Assembly: GCF_902686445.1 (NCBI RefSeq) | Contig: NC_062222.1 | Location: 132,997,035-133,061,034 of the forward strand | Length of the DNA: 64,000 bases | Direction: 5' to 3' | DNA from: Sciurus carolinensis | Taxonomy: Eukaryota; Chordata; Mammalia; Rodentia; Sciuridae | Shown: piece by piece, positions 47,706-59,863 of the stretch | How positions within the stretch are numbered: position 1 is the stretch's first letter | Layout of the letters: each line of letters begins with the position of its first letter | Translations under genes and position numbers: made by a program | Notes under the pieces: generated by a model | Seen by the model: only the letters and a program-made list of their open reading frames with translations | The model's database searches: none | Told to the model about the DNA's origin: nothing

Positions 47706-48254
47706 ATCTGTGTTAGACAGAAATGGAATACACTGCACCAAAGATAAAATTCAAGAGTGTAATTTTGGAGGGAACCCAGATTGAGGCAGCAGTTTTGATA
47801 GGGTGAAGAGAAAAGGATATTCATTTCTGTTCATGCTCATAACAACTATGAAAAGAAGTCATAAACACGATGAAGGTCAGTAGAAAGAACAAGCACGGAG
47901 AACAGGAGCTTGAGGAGGAAGGGACGGGGGAAGGCAAGCTAGAGGCCACACACCGAACAGTGGACACAGCGAAATGGGTGAGAAGAGAGAAGTGGAAGCT
48001 GGCCCACTCAGGCCAGCCCGGAAGCTAGACTGGGCTAAGCGCAGTGGGGACGTCAGATGGCAAAGAGGGGCAAGACTGACGGTTTAGTACCTAATTGCAC
48101 ATCCCCACCTATGCCGGCCATGATTTCTGCAGGCAAAAGAACACACTTGCACCTGCAGGTAGTCAGTGGAAATATTATTATTCACCTTCTTATTTGAATT
48201 AACTTTGGAGAAACTTCTAGAATAAACCTCAGTTGAACAACCAATCAAGTTGTT
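47706..48254. other. Unassigned sequence
   Basis: Purine-rich (47880-48060) but otherwise without assignment. Confidence 0.4.
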
Positions 48255-49075
48255 CTTGACGTTTTTTTTCTTTGAGTGAATGGACCTTATTGTTCTGAGC
48301 AGTTTCAGGTTCACAGAATGGAACAGGCACTTCTCATCCACTTCCGCCTACTGCAGCAGATTCTCTTCTTATTAACACCTTACATTAGTACAATACACCT
48401 GTTAGAATCATGGAAGAGATAGTGGTGGGTTATTATTGACATTAGACTTCACAGTTTGTGTTGTTCAGTTCTCCAGGTTTTAACAAATGTACAGTGTCTT
48501 ATATTCATTAGAGTACCATTAAAAAGTTCATTGCCTTAAGATTCCTTGTTCTCCACCTATCCCTCCTTACCCTTCTCCACCTCAACCTCTGGTAATCATG
48601 GATCTTGTTGCTGTGTCTATTGTTTTCCTTTTTCAAAGGTATATGTAGTTAGGTAGATTCATAGGGTAGGTGATCTTTCCCATCTCATTTCTTGCTATTG
48701 TACTATACATTAAAGTTTTTTCTAAACTTTTTTGCACTGTGATAATTATTTTTTTCTGATGAAATATGATTTCATTGAATGGATGTACCACAGTTATGAA
48801 TAAAGATGCTATAAACATGCATACATAATGCTTTTGTAGACATAATTTTTCAATGAAGTGGATAAATACCTACAAGGACAATTCCTGGGTTATTTATTAC
48901 AAATATGTGCAGCCATTCACATTCCTTCCAGCATGAAATGAAAGTTCTTGTTGCTTCACCTCCTCACCAATTTTTGGTACTTGAGACTTTAGTTATTTGA
49001 GTATGGGTACAGTAGTGTCTCACGGTTGTAATAATAAATTTGACTATTTTCCACCCATTCATTTTTAAAAACCAA
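48255..49075 (-). mobile_element. Ancient L1M 3' portion
   Basis: The complement of an old L1 3'UTR and ORF2 end is recognisable: AGTTTCAGGTTCACAGAATGG, CCTCAACCTCTGGTAATCAT, GAATGGATGTACCACAGTTA, AATGAAGTGGATAAATACCT and AGTAGTGTCTCACGGTTGTA. No frame is open. Confidence 0.68.
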
Positions 49076-50419
49076 TATATGAATTATTCAGTCCCTAAAT
49101 AATATGTTATATACAACCATATAGTGAATATAAGCACAGCAGTGCTCCATTCTTTCAGTTCACCCAGCACATAATTGGCACCTTATGTGTTCTAGTAATG
49201 GGGTCAGACCCCAAGGAAAAAGAGGTGACGTGGCACCTCCTCTTCTCCTGGGAGTCTCCTGGTCTAACAGGGAGGACAGGTGCATATCCAGAGCTCTGGC
49301 AAAAGGAGGACCAATTAGAAGAGTTCCAGGGACCGATACTCGACTCTGCCTTAATCGTTTCTGAAGGAAGGGATTCTACACCTGAGTTAAAATAAAGGCA
49401 GGGATGGGATGGAGCCCTAGGTCATCCAGGTCTCTGAGGGAAACTAGTCTGTGGCTCAGGGGTGGGGCCATGTCAAATTAGTATTTCAGAGAGAGTGAGG
49501 GATGGGTCAGCCCAGGTCACTATCAAGATGTGGGTGATGTAAAAAGGACTTGGGATGTTCAGTCACAAAGGCGCTGCTCTGTAATAATGTAAGCCTGCTT
49601 ACTGAAGCCTGGTCATGATAAACATTCATGTAATGTAAAAAATACAAGTAGTTTTGGTGGCAATGTCATATGGTTTTAGTAATATCATACCATATTATTA
49701 AACACAGTTGTTTCTCCACTCGTTCACTTTAAACTCTTACAACTATTATTTTATTATGTGACGATAACATAAAATACAAATGCTTCAAAAATTAGTTTAT
49801 GATTTTACACTCATAAATTATAATTATTAATGTTCTGGTTTATAATAGTTTATGCTTCTTGCATATATGTATAGAGGCATGTATTAATGAATTTGATCAC
49901 TCAGAGCTACTTCATTTCATTAAGTGAAGGTTTGCAACATCATTTTTAATGACTTCAGAATAATTAATCTTTGAAATGAACAAAGCATGATTTATTTACC
50001 AATTATCCCTTGAAGGTTAGTTCAGGCACTTCTGCTTTGCCATATTTTAAATAATTCAGGATGAAATGATAGTAAAAAATCTTTGGGAACCAATTCAGTT
50101 ATTTTTCTAAAATATTTCTCTCTGAGGTTAAATTCCTAGGTCAAAGTATATGCACCTATTTAAGTAGGACTTGGATAAATTTGACTGAACTAATTAAGTA
50201 GGTCTATAAAATAAGATAATGTGTGTATGCATATATGCACAAATATAACATATGATATTCATGCACACATATATATGAATATTCATTTTCACATTCCTTG
50301 TACTATTTATTTTAACATCTGTCCATATCGCAAATGGAAGATGCCAGCGTTCATGTATTGTGTAACAGTCGTGCCTTGCTCGGTCCAGAGTTAGACCTCC
50401 CATCTCCTGCTCCTGCTTA
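49076..50419. other. Unassigned sequence
   Basis: A GC-richer block (49190-49520) holds an incidental 65-codon frame. The rest is AT-rich, with a possible old LINE remnant near 49980-50190. No gene is supported. Confidence 0.4.
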
Positions 50420-50900
50420 GGTTCTTGTCACTGCCCATCCATTCTCCACAGAGCCGTCAAGGGATCCCTGTGACAGAGTGAATTCGTCTTATCATCGCCC
50501 ACACTAAAATCCTCCAGTAAGGGCTCGTTGCTATTGGAATAAAACCTAATTGGTCCTATTAGTTAGGGTCCCTTTCTACGTGCCTGATCCAATTTCATGC
50601 TCTGCCAATCAAAGGTTCCAAGGGATTAGGGAATCTCCCATTCCTAAAGGTACTAGCCCTGTTCTCTCTCTCCTTAAGTACTGCAGCTTCCACCCCTGCC
50701 TGGAACATTCTTCTTAGATGATTGCAAGGTCCCTTCTTCTGCTTTGGGTCTCAGCTTACATAACACCACTCCAGAGATGGCTTCCCTGAGGACCCTGCCC
50801 AACGGAGCCTCTGCCCCAATCCCAGTGCTTGTTGGAGGACCCTGTTTTGTTGCATTATTAGCACTACTGTTACCTGAAATTATCTTGTATTTTTATTGAG
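50420..50900 (+). mobile_element. L2 LINE fragment
   Basis: Typical L2 3' features run in sense orientation: CACTAAAATCCTCCAGTAAG, GGAATAAAACCTAATTGG, TGCCTGGAACATTCTTCTTA, GGTCTCAGCTTACATAACAC and GATGGCTTCCCTGAGGACCC. It is ancient and non-coding. Confidence 0.7.
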
Positions 50901-52555
50901 CTTCCTTTTAAAAAACAGATCTGTGGGTCTTGCCCATGTTCTCTGTTCTGCCTTATCCAGGGTATCTTGTTCCTGACCCATCATGGACCATTGATAAGTA
51001 CTTGCAGAGCGATTGAACAGGATCCATTTGTTACATATCGGAGCAATCTTTTTAACACATGGGTTCCTCTGTACTAAACTCATCTCAGTTTTTGTCCATT
51101 CTGTATTCAATTGCCTATTGAGAACTTGAGCCTATAATTCTCCTCCCTTAGTTTATGAGAATTTGCTGGCATGTGGACAACACTAACCTTTTCATGATAT
51201 TTCTTTAAAAAATTTCCTAAATAGTCTTTTGCTTTACAATGCTTCAATAATTATTGCTATGATGCAATACTTCTCTTTACTTGGCTAAGTTATTAGTATT
51301 TTTTAATTTTCTGACTATGAAGTCTTACTTGTGAATTCCTGTAAAGTACTGTCTATGTAGGTCTCTGTTTTTTTCTAGACAGCTAAATTTTTCATTGGCA
51401 TATTGACTAATGGTTAAGTTATTTTGATATAAATACTGTCAAATCTTATTTTCTCAAAACCAAAATTTTTGTTCCATTTTTGAATAATCCATTCTTTAAC
51501 AGTGATTTGTATTGTTGCTTTTATCATGTTCTAAATTTAAAACAATCAGCCTGAGTTTTCTATCAAATCATCTTGCTTCTTCATTTCTGTATTGTTGTCT
51601 TGGAATTTTAGTTATCTTAACTTTTCAACTTTAATCAAGACAAGGCTTCATACACTTCTTTACATTTCTCCATGTTGACTTTTCCAGAAAAATTTTCTCA
51701 AATTTACTGAATCTCATTGACATGGAAATTAAGGTTCAATTTTTATAAATATTGTTAATTTGGATAGAATTGAAACTTGGTACATTAATTCCTCTGATGA
51801 AGTTTATAGTCTAAATATCTATTTATATCCTTTAGTGTACTTCATATGTTTCCATTTAATACCTCTTAATATTTTTAAATTATGGTTATATAGTTCCTGA
51901 AAAATGTTTGATCATTTTATTCTTAGTTATTTAATTTTATTTCTACACAGCATAAAATCTTATATTTTGAAGTTGCTATAATGTAATGAAGGAAATACTA
52001 CTTTCTGCCTCAAATATTAGTCATTTATTATTAATTGTTAGCAAAAATATTTTTTAAGCTGGATCTATTGGAGTTTTCTAATAAACATTATTATTATTTC
52101 TGAATGACAAAGACAACATTCTTTAAACTTATAATGATAATGGTAGATGAATTTTTTTCTTTATAGTTTTCCTAAACTTTTGGGCAAACCTACTTAAATC
52201 AGAAGTAATCATTGGATTCCATTATAATTATTATTTCAATTTTATTTTGTCTCAGATTTAAAGACTAATTCCTGATCAGAATTATGCAAAACACTTTATT
52301 ATGGATTCGCATTCCAGATTACACATACAATTTGCAAAATCTTTACTTTGGGAGGAACTATAAAATTCTTTGGTCTTCAAGCTGCCAGGTCTGTAAGCTT
52401 CCCCCTGCTTGTATTTTCCTGTTGTGATTTCTCCATTTATTGCTTCTCAACACTTTCAAAAAATTCTCTAATTCAAGGTGGCTGTCCCTTAAAGTAAAAG
52501 AGTGTATGAATATTTAAAAGTTATTATAAATTTCTAAGTTTATTTTTAACTGAAA
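50901..52555 (-). mobile_element. Possible ancient L1M ORF2 remnants
   Basis: Stretches near 51420-51970 (TTTGGATAGAATTGAAACTTGG, TTAGTGTACTTCATATGTTTC, ATTCTTAGTTATTTAATTTTA) resemble the complement of the L1 ORF2 region C-terminal to the RT domain. The sequence is too decayed for firm limits, and parts are simply AT-rich. Confidence 0.4.
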
Positions 52556-52900
52556 CATAAAACCCTAGAAATTACAAGCATTCATGAGATACTGTGTGAT
52601 ATTTCAACATTTGCATACATTGTGTAATGTTTAAAGCAGGTTAAACATTATCTGTCTCCTTGAATATTTATCATTCCTTCATGGTGAAATCATTCAACAT
52701 CCTTTGTTCTGACTTTTTAAAACAGACTGAATGATTGCTCTCTATCGTCAACTACCCTAAAGGCGAACCAGAACTTCCTACCCCTACGTGAGTACCCACT
52801 GACCAACCTTCCCCACACCTCCCACCCCATCTCTCTAGCTTCTTAGTAATTGCCATTCTGCTATCAACTTCTACAAAATCCATTTCTTCAAACCCTATCT
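52556..52900 (-). mobile_element. L1M 3'UTR fragment
   Basis: GTGTGATATTTCAACATTTGC, ATACATTGTGTAATGTTTAA, TTATCATTCCTTCATGGTG, ACTGACCAACCTTCCCCAC and TAATTGCCATTCTGCTATC follow the complement of an old L1 3'UTR. Confidence 0.7.
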
Positions 52901-53067
52901 GCATGGGATCAGGTGGTGATTACCTTTAAATTTGCTGCTGTGTGCTTGGATGACATATTTCTCAGATGTTTAGCCACCAGGCAAGTGGACATCGGGGGAG
53001 ACCATCCTCGTAGCTCATATTTGAGAAACACTCTTTGAAGGCCGGTCTGAGGGCCCATTCTATATTG

Positions 53068-53245
53068 CACAGTCATGCCTAGCTTAGTGACAGGATACTC
53101 TTTAAGAAGTGCATCAGGTAGTTTTTTTTTTGTGGGGTGGTAAATTTGGATAGTACAGCTAATACATACTGAGGAAAGTGTTGTTTACCATCACATAAGC
53201 AATCTGCTGTCGATGGAAATGTCATTAAGTGACACATGGGTGTAA
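53068..53245. mobile_element. Small DNA-transposon fossil with imperfect TIRs
   Basis: The left end CAGTCATGCCTAGCTTAGTG and the complement of the right end (CACCCATGTGTCACTTAATG) form imperfect terminal inverted repeats. The interior is non-coding and includes a T10 run. This fits a MITE of the mariner or hAT group; the family was not verified. Confidence 0.5.
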
Positions 53246-53487
53246 AAACTTGTTCCCTTCATCTGTGTCAAGTTCCATGTGTCCTCCTACATCCATGTTG
53301 AAGGAGATACAAGGATTCACTCTTTTGAACCATAGATACATTTAATAATTTAAAAAGAAATAATTCAATTCTGCCATCGCTGTTTTTATTACATATTGGA
53401 GAGTTTACTAGAGATGAAATTTTCCTTATACTTTACAAATCAGAATATATAAAAGAATAAGCTTAAAAGAATGAACAAATAAGATTT

Positions 53488-53625
53488 AAAAAGACTGAGA
53501 AAGACAAGAAGAACAAGAATGAGAAGATGAAGGCGGAGGAGGAAAGGAGAGGAGGAGGAGGAAGAGAAAGGAGGAAGGATGGAGGAAAGAGGAAAGGAAG
53601 GAAGGAAGAAAAAAATATATATATT
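53488..53625 (+). repeat. Polypurine (GGA/GAA)n tract
   Basis: About 130 bases of nearly pure purine on the plus strand, GGAGGAGGA and GGAAGGAA types, followed by a short (AT)n. It is a low-complexity sequence that can form triplex DNA. Confidence 0.85.
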
Positions 53626-56600
53626 TTCATTTGCTGCAGAAAATAAAAAGGCCAGTGACTATGAGACCACCCTGAAAAATTACCATGAGTAACTTTGGGA
53701 AGTCATAATGAAGTCAATGAAGTCAACCACAGAAACTGGGGCTACATGAGCAACACACCCCATGCACAAGCCTAGTCACTGGAGGATGGATGTTGACCTC
53801 TTCCAGAAGGACCTCTCTGACTCCATTGCCAACAGAATTTATTGAAATTCTCGTTGCAGCCTCTGTTAACCTCTCAGTGGAAGTTTGTTAAGACTTACAA
53901 AGGAGCTCAACACTAAATCTGTAGACTATTGCAACTTTGTATTTCTCTTTGAAATCTAACAAAATGGGTTTCTAAACAATGAATGTACAGTAGAAACAAT
54001 GCCAACAGATTTAAACAGCCATCTGGTGCAATTATTCACAATCCTAAAAATAGGCTGTTTGAAAATGTGCAAAGTTCCTTCCTGATATAATTCAGTGGTC
54101 TAACAACACATGAGCTGTTGGAGTGAGAGAGATGCTTTCAATGGGCAAATGTAGTTGTTTAATTTATGTGTCATGCAAAAGCTCCAAAAACTTAAATCTC
54201 AAGGTCATGGCATACATCCCTAGCTATCAGTTACGGCACCAGTGCCGCCCGTCCTTCCTATCACGACAGCTAGTGTAAGAGCTAAGGGGCCCCTAATCTC
54301 TCTCTGACCTCTGTCACTTGCCTCTTCGATCAAGGCCGGTGCCTTTTTCATTCATGATTCCCTGTTCATTCATTCATCCTTCAACTTCCATAGAGAGTGT
54401 CTCCATTCCTTTGATCACACGGGAATAGCTTTCATTTCACAATTGAGACTATTTAAACATCAAAACAAAATGATTTGCTACCCCATTTCCCATTTGAATA
54501 ATGGTAGAACTTAAAAGGAAAGCACGGGTCTCCTGGAAGTTGCCTATTTATGAACTCATTCCTCCAATCTTTCAACCTGGGTCCCCACTGCCAGAATGGA
54601 CTTCATGCGTTCCTGTACCCGGGGAGGCGGGGTCCTGCATGCACCACATCCATCCGAATGTTCCAGAGTCCCCTTAAAGTACTCTGATTCCTGCACCTTT
54701 TCCATCGACTGCTTTCCTCACTTCCTTGCCTCTTGTAATTAGCTTGAGGAGACTAAACTCTAATAAAATTACCGGAAGCTTCATGATCTTAGACACTGCA
54801 AGCAATTCTAAGTTCTCTTTCATATTTTCAGAGTAGACTGGAGTTTCTAAGTTCTCTCTCATATTTTCGGAGTTTCTAAACCCTGGTATATGGACCAGAA
54901 CACAACCCACTCTTCCATTGCCAGCTTATCTCGCCCTATGCTTGATCAAGGAAGGACAGAGAGAAAGACACCGCTTTATGTGCCCAGTCACACGATGTGT
55001 GTGACCAGGTGTGTGCCTCCTTCGTGGTGATCTCTGGCCTCTCTCGTTCATCAACCATCAACTCACTGACACACGTTGGGGACCCCTGGTGAGACACGGA
55101 AGCAGTCCTTCCTCCCAGCATCAGCGGTCCTTCTGCCTGTTTTCCAGTCCTCGGTGGTCTTTAGCACACTTGGATCCATTCACTGTTCCTGAGCACTGGA
55201 AGATGCACCTTCCATTTGTCTCTGGAAAACAGTGGCAGCCTCTTGGTTTCCTATAGCTAAAGGCAAGCAGCACACAGCATGGCTGCCCAGCAACCCACCC
55301 CCAAAAAAGGACAAAGGGAAAAAACAATCCAGGTTTGACTCCCTCAAAATGTCTCACAAGATCTTCAAAAGGCACATACAACAGAGATAGGCATTATGTC
55401 AACACTAAATGAGGGACAGGCTACTGAGGCAGGTTCATCCGTTTTATTCCATCCCTCCTCTTCTTACCTCGTACTCAGATGGCATCATTCCTTTGCACTC
55501 ACAGGCTTCTGTTTGGGGTAACCGTGGTTCACTTCCAAAGCTCCTCTCCCAGGAGCATTCCTTCTCCTGGCTTCATGTGCCACTTCTCCTTGTAGTTCTG
55601 ACATTTTTAAGTTGCATACTTAAACTTTCACAAATTAGCATAAAGTCCTGCTCCAACAGTACAGTGGGTCTGTGCTCCAAACTTTCTGTTTTGAACAATG
55701 TTGTAAAAGGAAGGAATGAAGAGTGGAAAGGGGAAGAAAAAGAAAAGGAAAAGGAGGGACCGTGACACAGAGAAGAAGAGAGAGAATGAAAAAAAGAAAG
55801 AAATCAGAAGAATGATAAGGAAAAAAATAATTAACTATTTGGAGAGACTGAAGCAAGCCTTCTGCCCCAGTTTCAAAATGTACGTAGTGGAGACAACATC
55901 ATGAAATGTACAGCCCTCGTATGAAAATCAGGCAAGGTGGAGTCTCCAGGGGACCTGAGGTAAGCACCGCGCTGCTTAGTATCCTGCCCCTTCTATTGTT
56001 TTTTTTCCTCTTTTTTCTTTCACCTTGTCCTGAAGAAGAGCATGAGAGATTTCCCTAATTGCTCTAGTGACATAAAAATGTCACTGGCAGTGTTATGCTA
56101 GTAAACCTGCTCTTTAAGGGGGAAAGGAAAACAGAACAAATCAAAACAAACATAAATCCCAAATTTGTGGCATGTTCTGACTGATATAGCTGCTTCTGTG
56201 GCCAGTTCCAAACTACCGATATTTGACAGAAAGTTTGAAAATTTCCGAATAGTTAACAACGAACTTCATGTTCCAGGTCTCCCAGATTGCAATGCAGTTC
56301 TAGAACTTTTGGAAAATATTTTACCTAACACAGTCATAAGGCACTGATTAAACAAAACATAAAAGAGCAAACAGTAGCTCTTTTCACAAAGGCAGGTGAT
56401 GCGGACTTTTCCAAGCATCAATGGAAGCTGGTTTGATTTATCTGACATGGTACAGAAGACCAACTGTAAACATATGAACTGTTTGTACTCAACCCTTTGG
56501 TCCTTAAAATTAGATATGAAATCAGGATATCAAAGCTGCTTTCAGATCTAACCCTTCGTTCTAGATAATGGCATATTGAGTTACCAGAATTATCAATTTC

Positions 56601-56855
56601 TTTACCTATTATCAGACAGCAAGTCTATGTCACAATCAAGAATAGATTCTCTGGAATATATTCAGCAAGTGGTTCTGTGCTTACTGTACTCACAACTCAC
56701 ATGAGTAGAGTTAATCAAATAATCTCATTAAAATAGCATTATTTTCATGCTTCTGTATTCTTTTATTCTGCAGATGTTTTTATGATACAGTTTCAACCAA
56801 AAACATTAATTCTTTCACTGTGCATCTATTTAACACTTATACCTTCTCTGTTAGG
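53626..56855. other. Unassigned 3.2 kb with a purine-rich stretch
   Basis: No gene or repeat family was recognised. It contains a purine-rich tract (about 55690-55830) and a perfect 8-bp inverted repeat AGTGACAT/ATGTCACT with a 4-base loop (56066-56085). Short frames on both strands (for example 55409-55765, 55121-55381) overlap one another and have no family resemblance. Confidence 0.4.
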
Positions 56856-57270
56856 TTGCTATGATTGGGACATAAGGTGTTCCCTGTGAGCTCCTGTGTT
56901 ACTGCAGGAGATGAAATAATTAAATTATGAGAGATGTAACCTAATTGTCCCATTCAGATTTGAATGGACTAATGGGGTGGTAAATGTATGCAGATGGGGT
57001 GTGGCTGGAGAAGGTGGGCTACTGGGGACATTTCCTCAAATGGTTCACCTCCCTATGGCTTCTCCCTCTCTGTCTGCTTCCTGGGGTCTAGAACTGTACA
57101 GTTCCCCTCCACCAACCTTCCCACCATGATATTCTCTTACCTTTGACCCAGAGGAATGTAATCAGTCCACCATGGACTGAATGTCTGAAACTGAAAACCA
57201 AAACCAACTTTTCCTCTGCTTAGTTATTCCTGTTGGGCATCTTGGTCACGATGAAAAACTGACTAACACA
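56856..57270 (+). mobile_element. MaLR-type solo LTR
   Basis: The sense LTR runs from GCTATGATTGGGACATAAGG through GGTGTGGCTGGAGAAGGTGG and a CTTCCTGGGG segment to AAAAACTGACTAACACA. This is the same layout as the minus-strand LTR at 22432-22870. No internal region is attached. It lies about 50 bases upstream of L1-E. Confidence 0.77.
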
Positions 57271-57317
57271 TGGGTACTAGTCCTGGGCCCAAAGCATATG
57301 CTGGTAAATAAAACACA

Positions 57318-58747
57318 CAAGAGAGGATTTCAAGATGGCGGACTACAGGGTGGCTGCATTTCGTGTTGCTCCAGGACGCAGGATTCAAAAGAGGAGATAG
57401 AGACTTGGGACCAACTCAAAGCTGCCGGGTGAGTCTCTCCCGTTGGGGAGGCGTCTCGGATGGGGTGGTAGCCCCGGAACGCAGGGAACTTTGTGAAGTA
57501 GAGTTGCTCGGCGAGACGACACTCCTCCCACTGGAGCGGTGAACTCGGACAACTGGGATCATCGTAGAGGAGGCGGCTCAGAACAGGCTTGGACTCGGAG
57601 CAACCACTGGGGCTCCGGGCGGCTGCCTGAGGAGGAGCTGCATGGCGAGCTGTTTGGACTCAGAGCGACCGCTTCTGATCACCGGGGGGTTGCCCGGAGG
57701 AAGAGGAGGAGGAGCGCGGCGGGTCACTTGGTCTAGGACTGACTGCATCAGAGCCACAGGCGGTTGCCAGAGGAGGAGGAGAGTGGTGAGTTGTTTGGAC
57801 TCAAAGCGACCACTCCTGAACACCGGGTGCCTGCCTGGAGGAGGAGCGCAGTAGGTCGCTTGGTCTCTGAGTGACCGCTCCTGAACACCAGGGGCCTGCC
57901 AGAGGAGGAGGAGAAACAGGGCAGGTCACTTGGACTCAGAGTGACTGCCTAGGGCTACGGGCGGTTGGCGGGAGGAGGACACACGAAGTGAGTTGCTTGG
58001 ACTCCTAGTGACTGCGTCGGAACACCGGGCGGCTGTCCGGATGAAGAGGTGTGTGGCGGGTCTCTGGGTCTCGGAGCTATTGTACGGGACTTCAGGTGGC
58101 GGCTCAGAGGAGGGGCCGCATAGCCAGGCGATTAGGTGCAGAGCAGGGTCCCAGGATCTAGGGGGGCTTCTTGGTGGAAGAGCCACACAGAGACATGCCT
58201 AGGGGCGGAGCGAAGTTTCCAGGACTGCGGACAGATTCTCTGGGAGAGGCAGCCTAGGAGACTTGTCTGGGAAGGGTGAGGCTCCCAGGCCCAGGAGGTA
58301 GGTCCGGGCCCCTGGGAATGTTGCAGAGGAAGACAGCCCAGCCCAGGCGGTAGTTGTGGACTGAGGGGAACCTCTAGGAGGGAAACTGACCAGCGAGACC
58401 TCCCCACCGAGTGAGTCTTCCCCGCTGGGTGAGGTTTTCCCACAAGGACGGTAAAACCAGAGACATAGGCACAAACAGGCCTTGCCTCAGCCCGCAGCCT
58501 AGTTCCCTGTTGGATGACCAGTGGTCAACAAGTGGAGGCACCTCGGCCCACTAGCAGGGAATATACCCCAACTGAAGGCCACCACCCTTCGAGAGGCAGC
58601 TTCCTTGTGGAGCACCGCATGATCAACTTCCTCCAAGACTGCAGGCTACTGAAGGATAAGAGGGGATATACTAGCCATCTTCAGGGACATTATAAGTCAA
58701 TAGAGGAAATCTGCAATATCTTAATGACCCACTGATTCCTGAACAAT
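57318..58747 (+). promoter_or_regulatory. L1-E 5'UTR
   Basis: The GC-rich leader is collinear with that of L1-A but about 130 bases shorter, because one dimer of the tandem array is absent. Promoter function is inferred from the family. Confidence 0.72.
57565..58180 (+). repeat. About 68-bp tandem array in L1-E 5'UTR (9 units)
   Basis: It has the same units as L1-A (GAGGAGGAG heads, CTTGGACTC/GAGCGACCGCT cores). The dimer found at 1360-1491 in L1-A is missing, giving about nine units in place of eleven. Confidence 0.83.
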
Positions 58748-59795
58748 ATGAGAAAACAAGGGAAGAAAATGCCCCAAACAAATCTAGATGTTACATCAAA
58801 AAAATTCAACGACAGCATGGCAGAAGAAATGACAGAAAGGGAGTTCAGAAGGTACATAATTAAAATCATCAGGGAAGAAAATGATGAGATGAAAGAGCAA
58901 ATGCAGGCATTGAATGATGAGATGAAAGAGCAAAGGCAGGCATTGAATGATGACACCAATCAACAGTTAAAAGAGCAAATAAAGGAAGCAAAAGATCATT
59001 TCAATAAAGAGTTAGAGATATTGAAAAAAAAAACAAACAGAAATCCTTGAAATGAAGGAAACAATAAACCAAATTAAGAACTCCATAGAAAGCATAACCA
59101 ATAGGATAGACCACCTGGAAGACAGAACCTCAGATATTGAAGACAAAATATTTAACCTGGAAAACAAAGTTGACCAAACAGAGAAGATGGTAAGAAATCA
59201 TGAACAGAATCTCCAAGAACTATGGGACATCATGAAAAGGCCAAATTTGAGAATTATTGGGATTGAGGAAGGCTTAGAGAAACAAACCAAAGGAATGAAC
59301 AATCTATTCAATGAAATCATATCAGAAAATTTCCCAAATCTGAAGAATGAAATGGAAAATCAAGTTCAAGAGGCTTATAGGACTCCAAATACACAAAATT
59401 ACAACAGACCCACACCAAGGCACATTATAATGAAAATACCGAACATACAAAATAAAGACAGAATCTTAAAGGCTGTGAGAGAAAAGAACCAAATTACATT
59501 CAGGGGGAAACCAATTTGGATATCAGCAGAATTTTGAATCCAGACCCTAAAAGCTAGAAGGGCCTGGAACAACATTTTTCAAGCTCTGAAAGAAAATGGA
59601 TGCCAACCAAGAATCTTATACCCAGCAAAACTTACCTTCAAATTTGACGATGAAATAAAATCATACCATGATAAACAAAAGCTAAAAGAATTTACAAAAA
59701 GAAAGCCAGCATTACAGAACATTCTCAGCAAAATATTCCATGAGGAAGAGATAAAAAACAAAGAAGCAAATCAGCAAAGGGAGGAATTATCCTAG
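58748..59795 (+). pseudogene. L1-E ORF1, one frameshift and one stop
   Basis: It starts MRKQGKKMPQTNLDV. Two copies of the 11-residue coiled-coil repeat (DEMKEQMQALN, DEMKEQRQALN; 58883-58948) are present. The A-run near 59024-59033 is A10 where A9 keeps the frame, so the frame ends at 59050 and resumes +1 at MKETINQIKN (59052). A second lesion is a TGA at 59535-59537 in the segment corresponding to SADFSI. The remainder is open to the usual ORF1 end. Confidence 0.9.
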
Positions 59796-59863
59796 AGGAA
59801 CTGTCAAATAAAGGAGGAACCAAGGTGTTTCAAAAAAATAAATAAATGAATAAAATTTTAAAA

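Noticed and set aside
55121..55381. 86-codon minus-strand frame, and the overlapping plus-strand frame at 55011-55256
   Set aside because: Overlapping frames on opposite strands without family resemblance are most likely chance.
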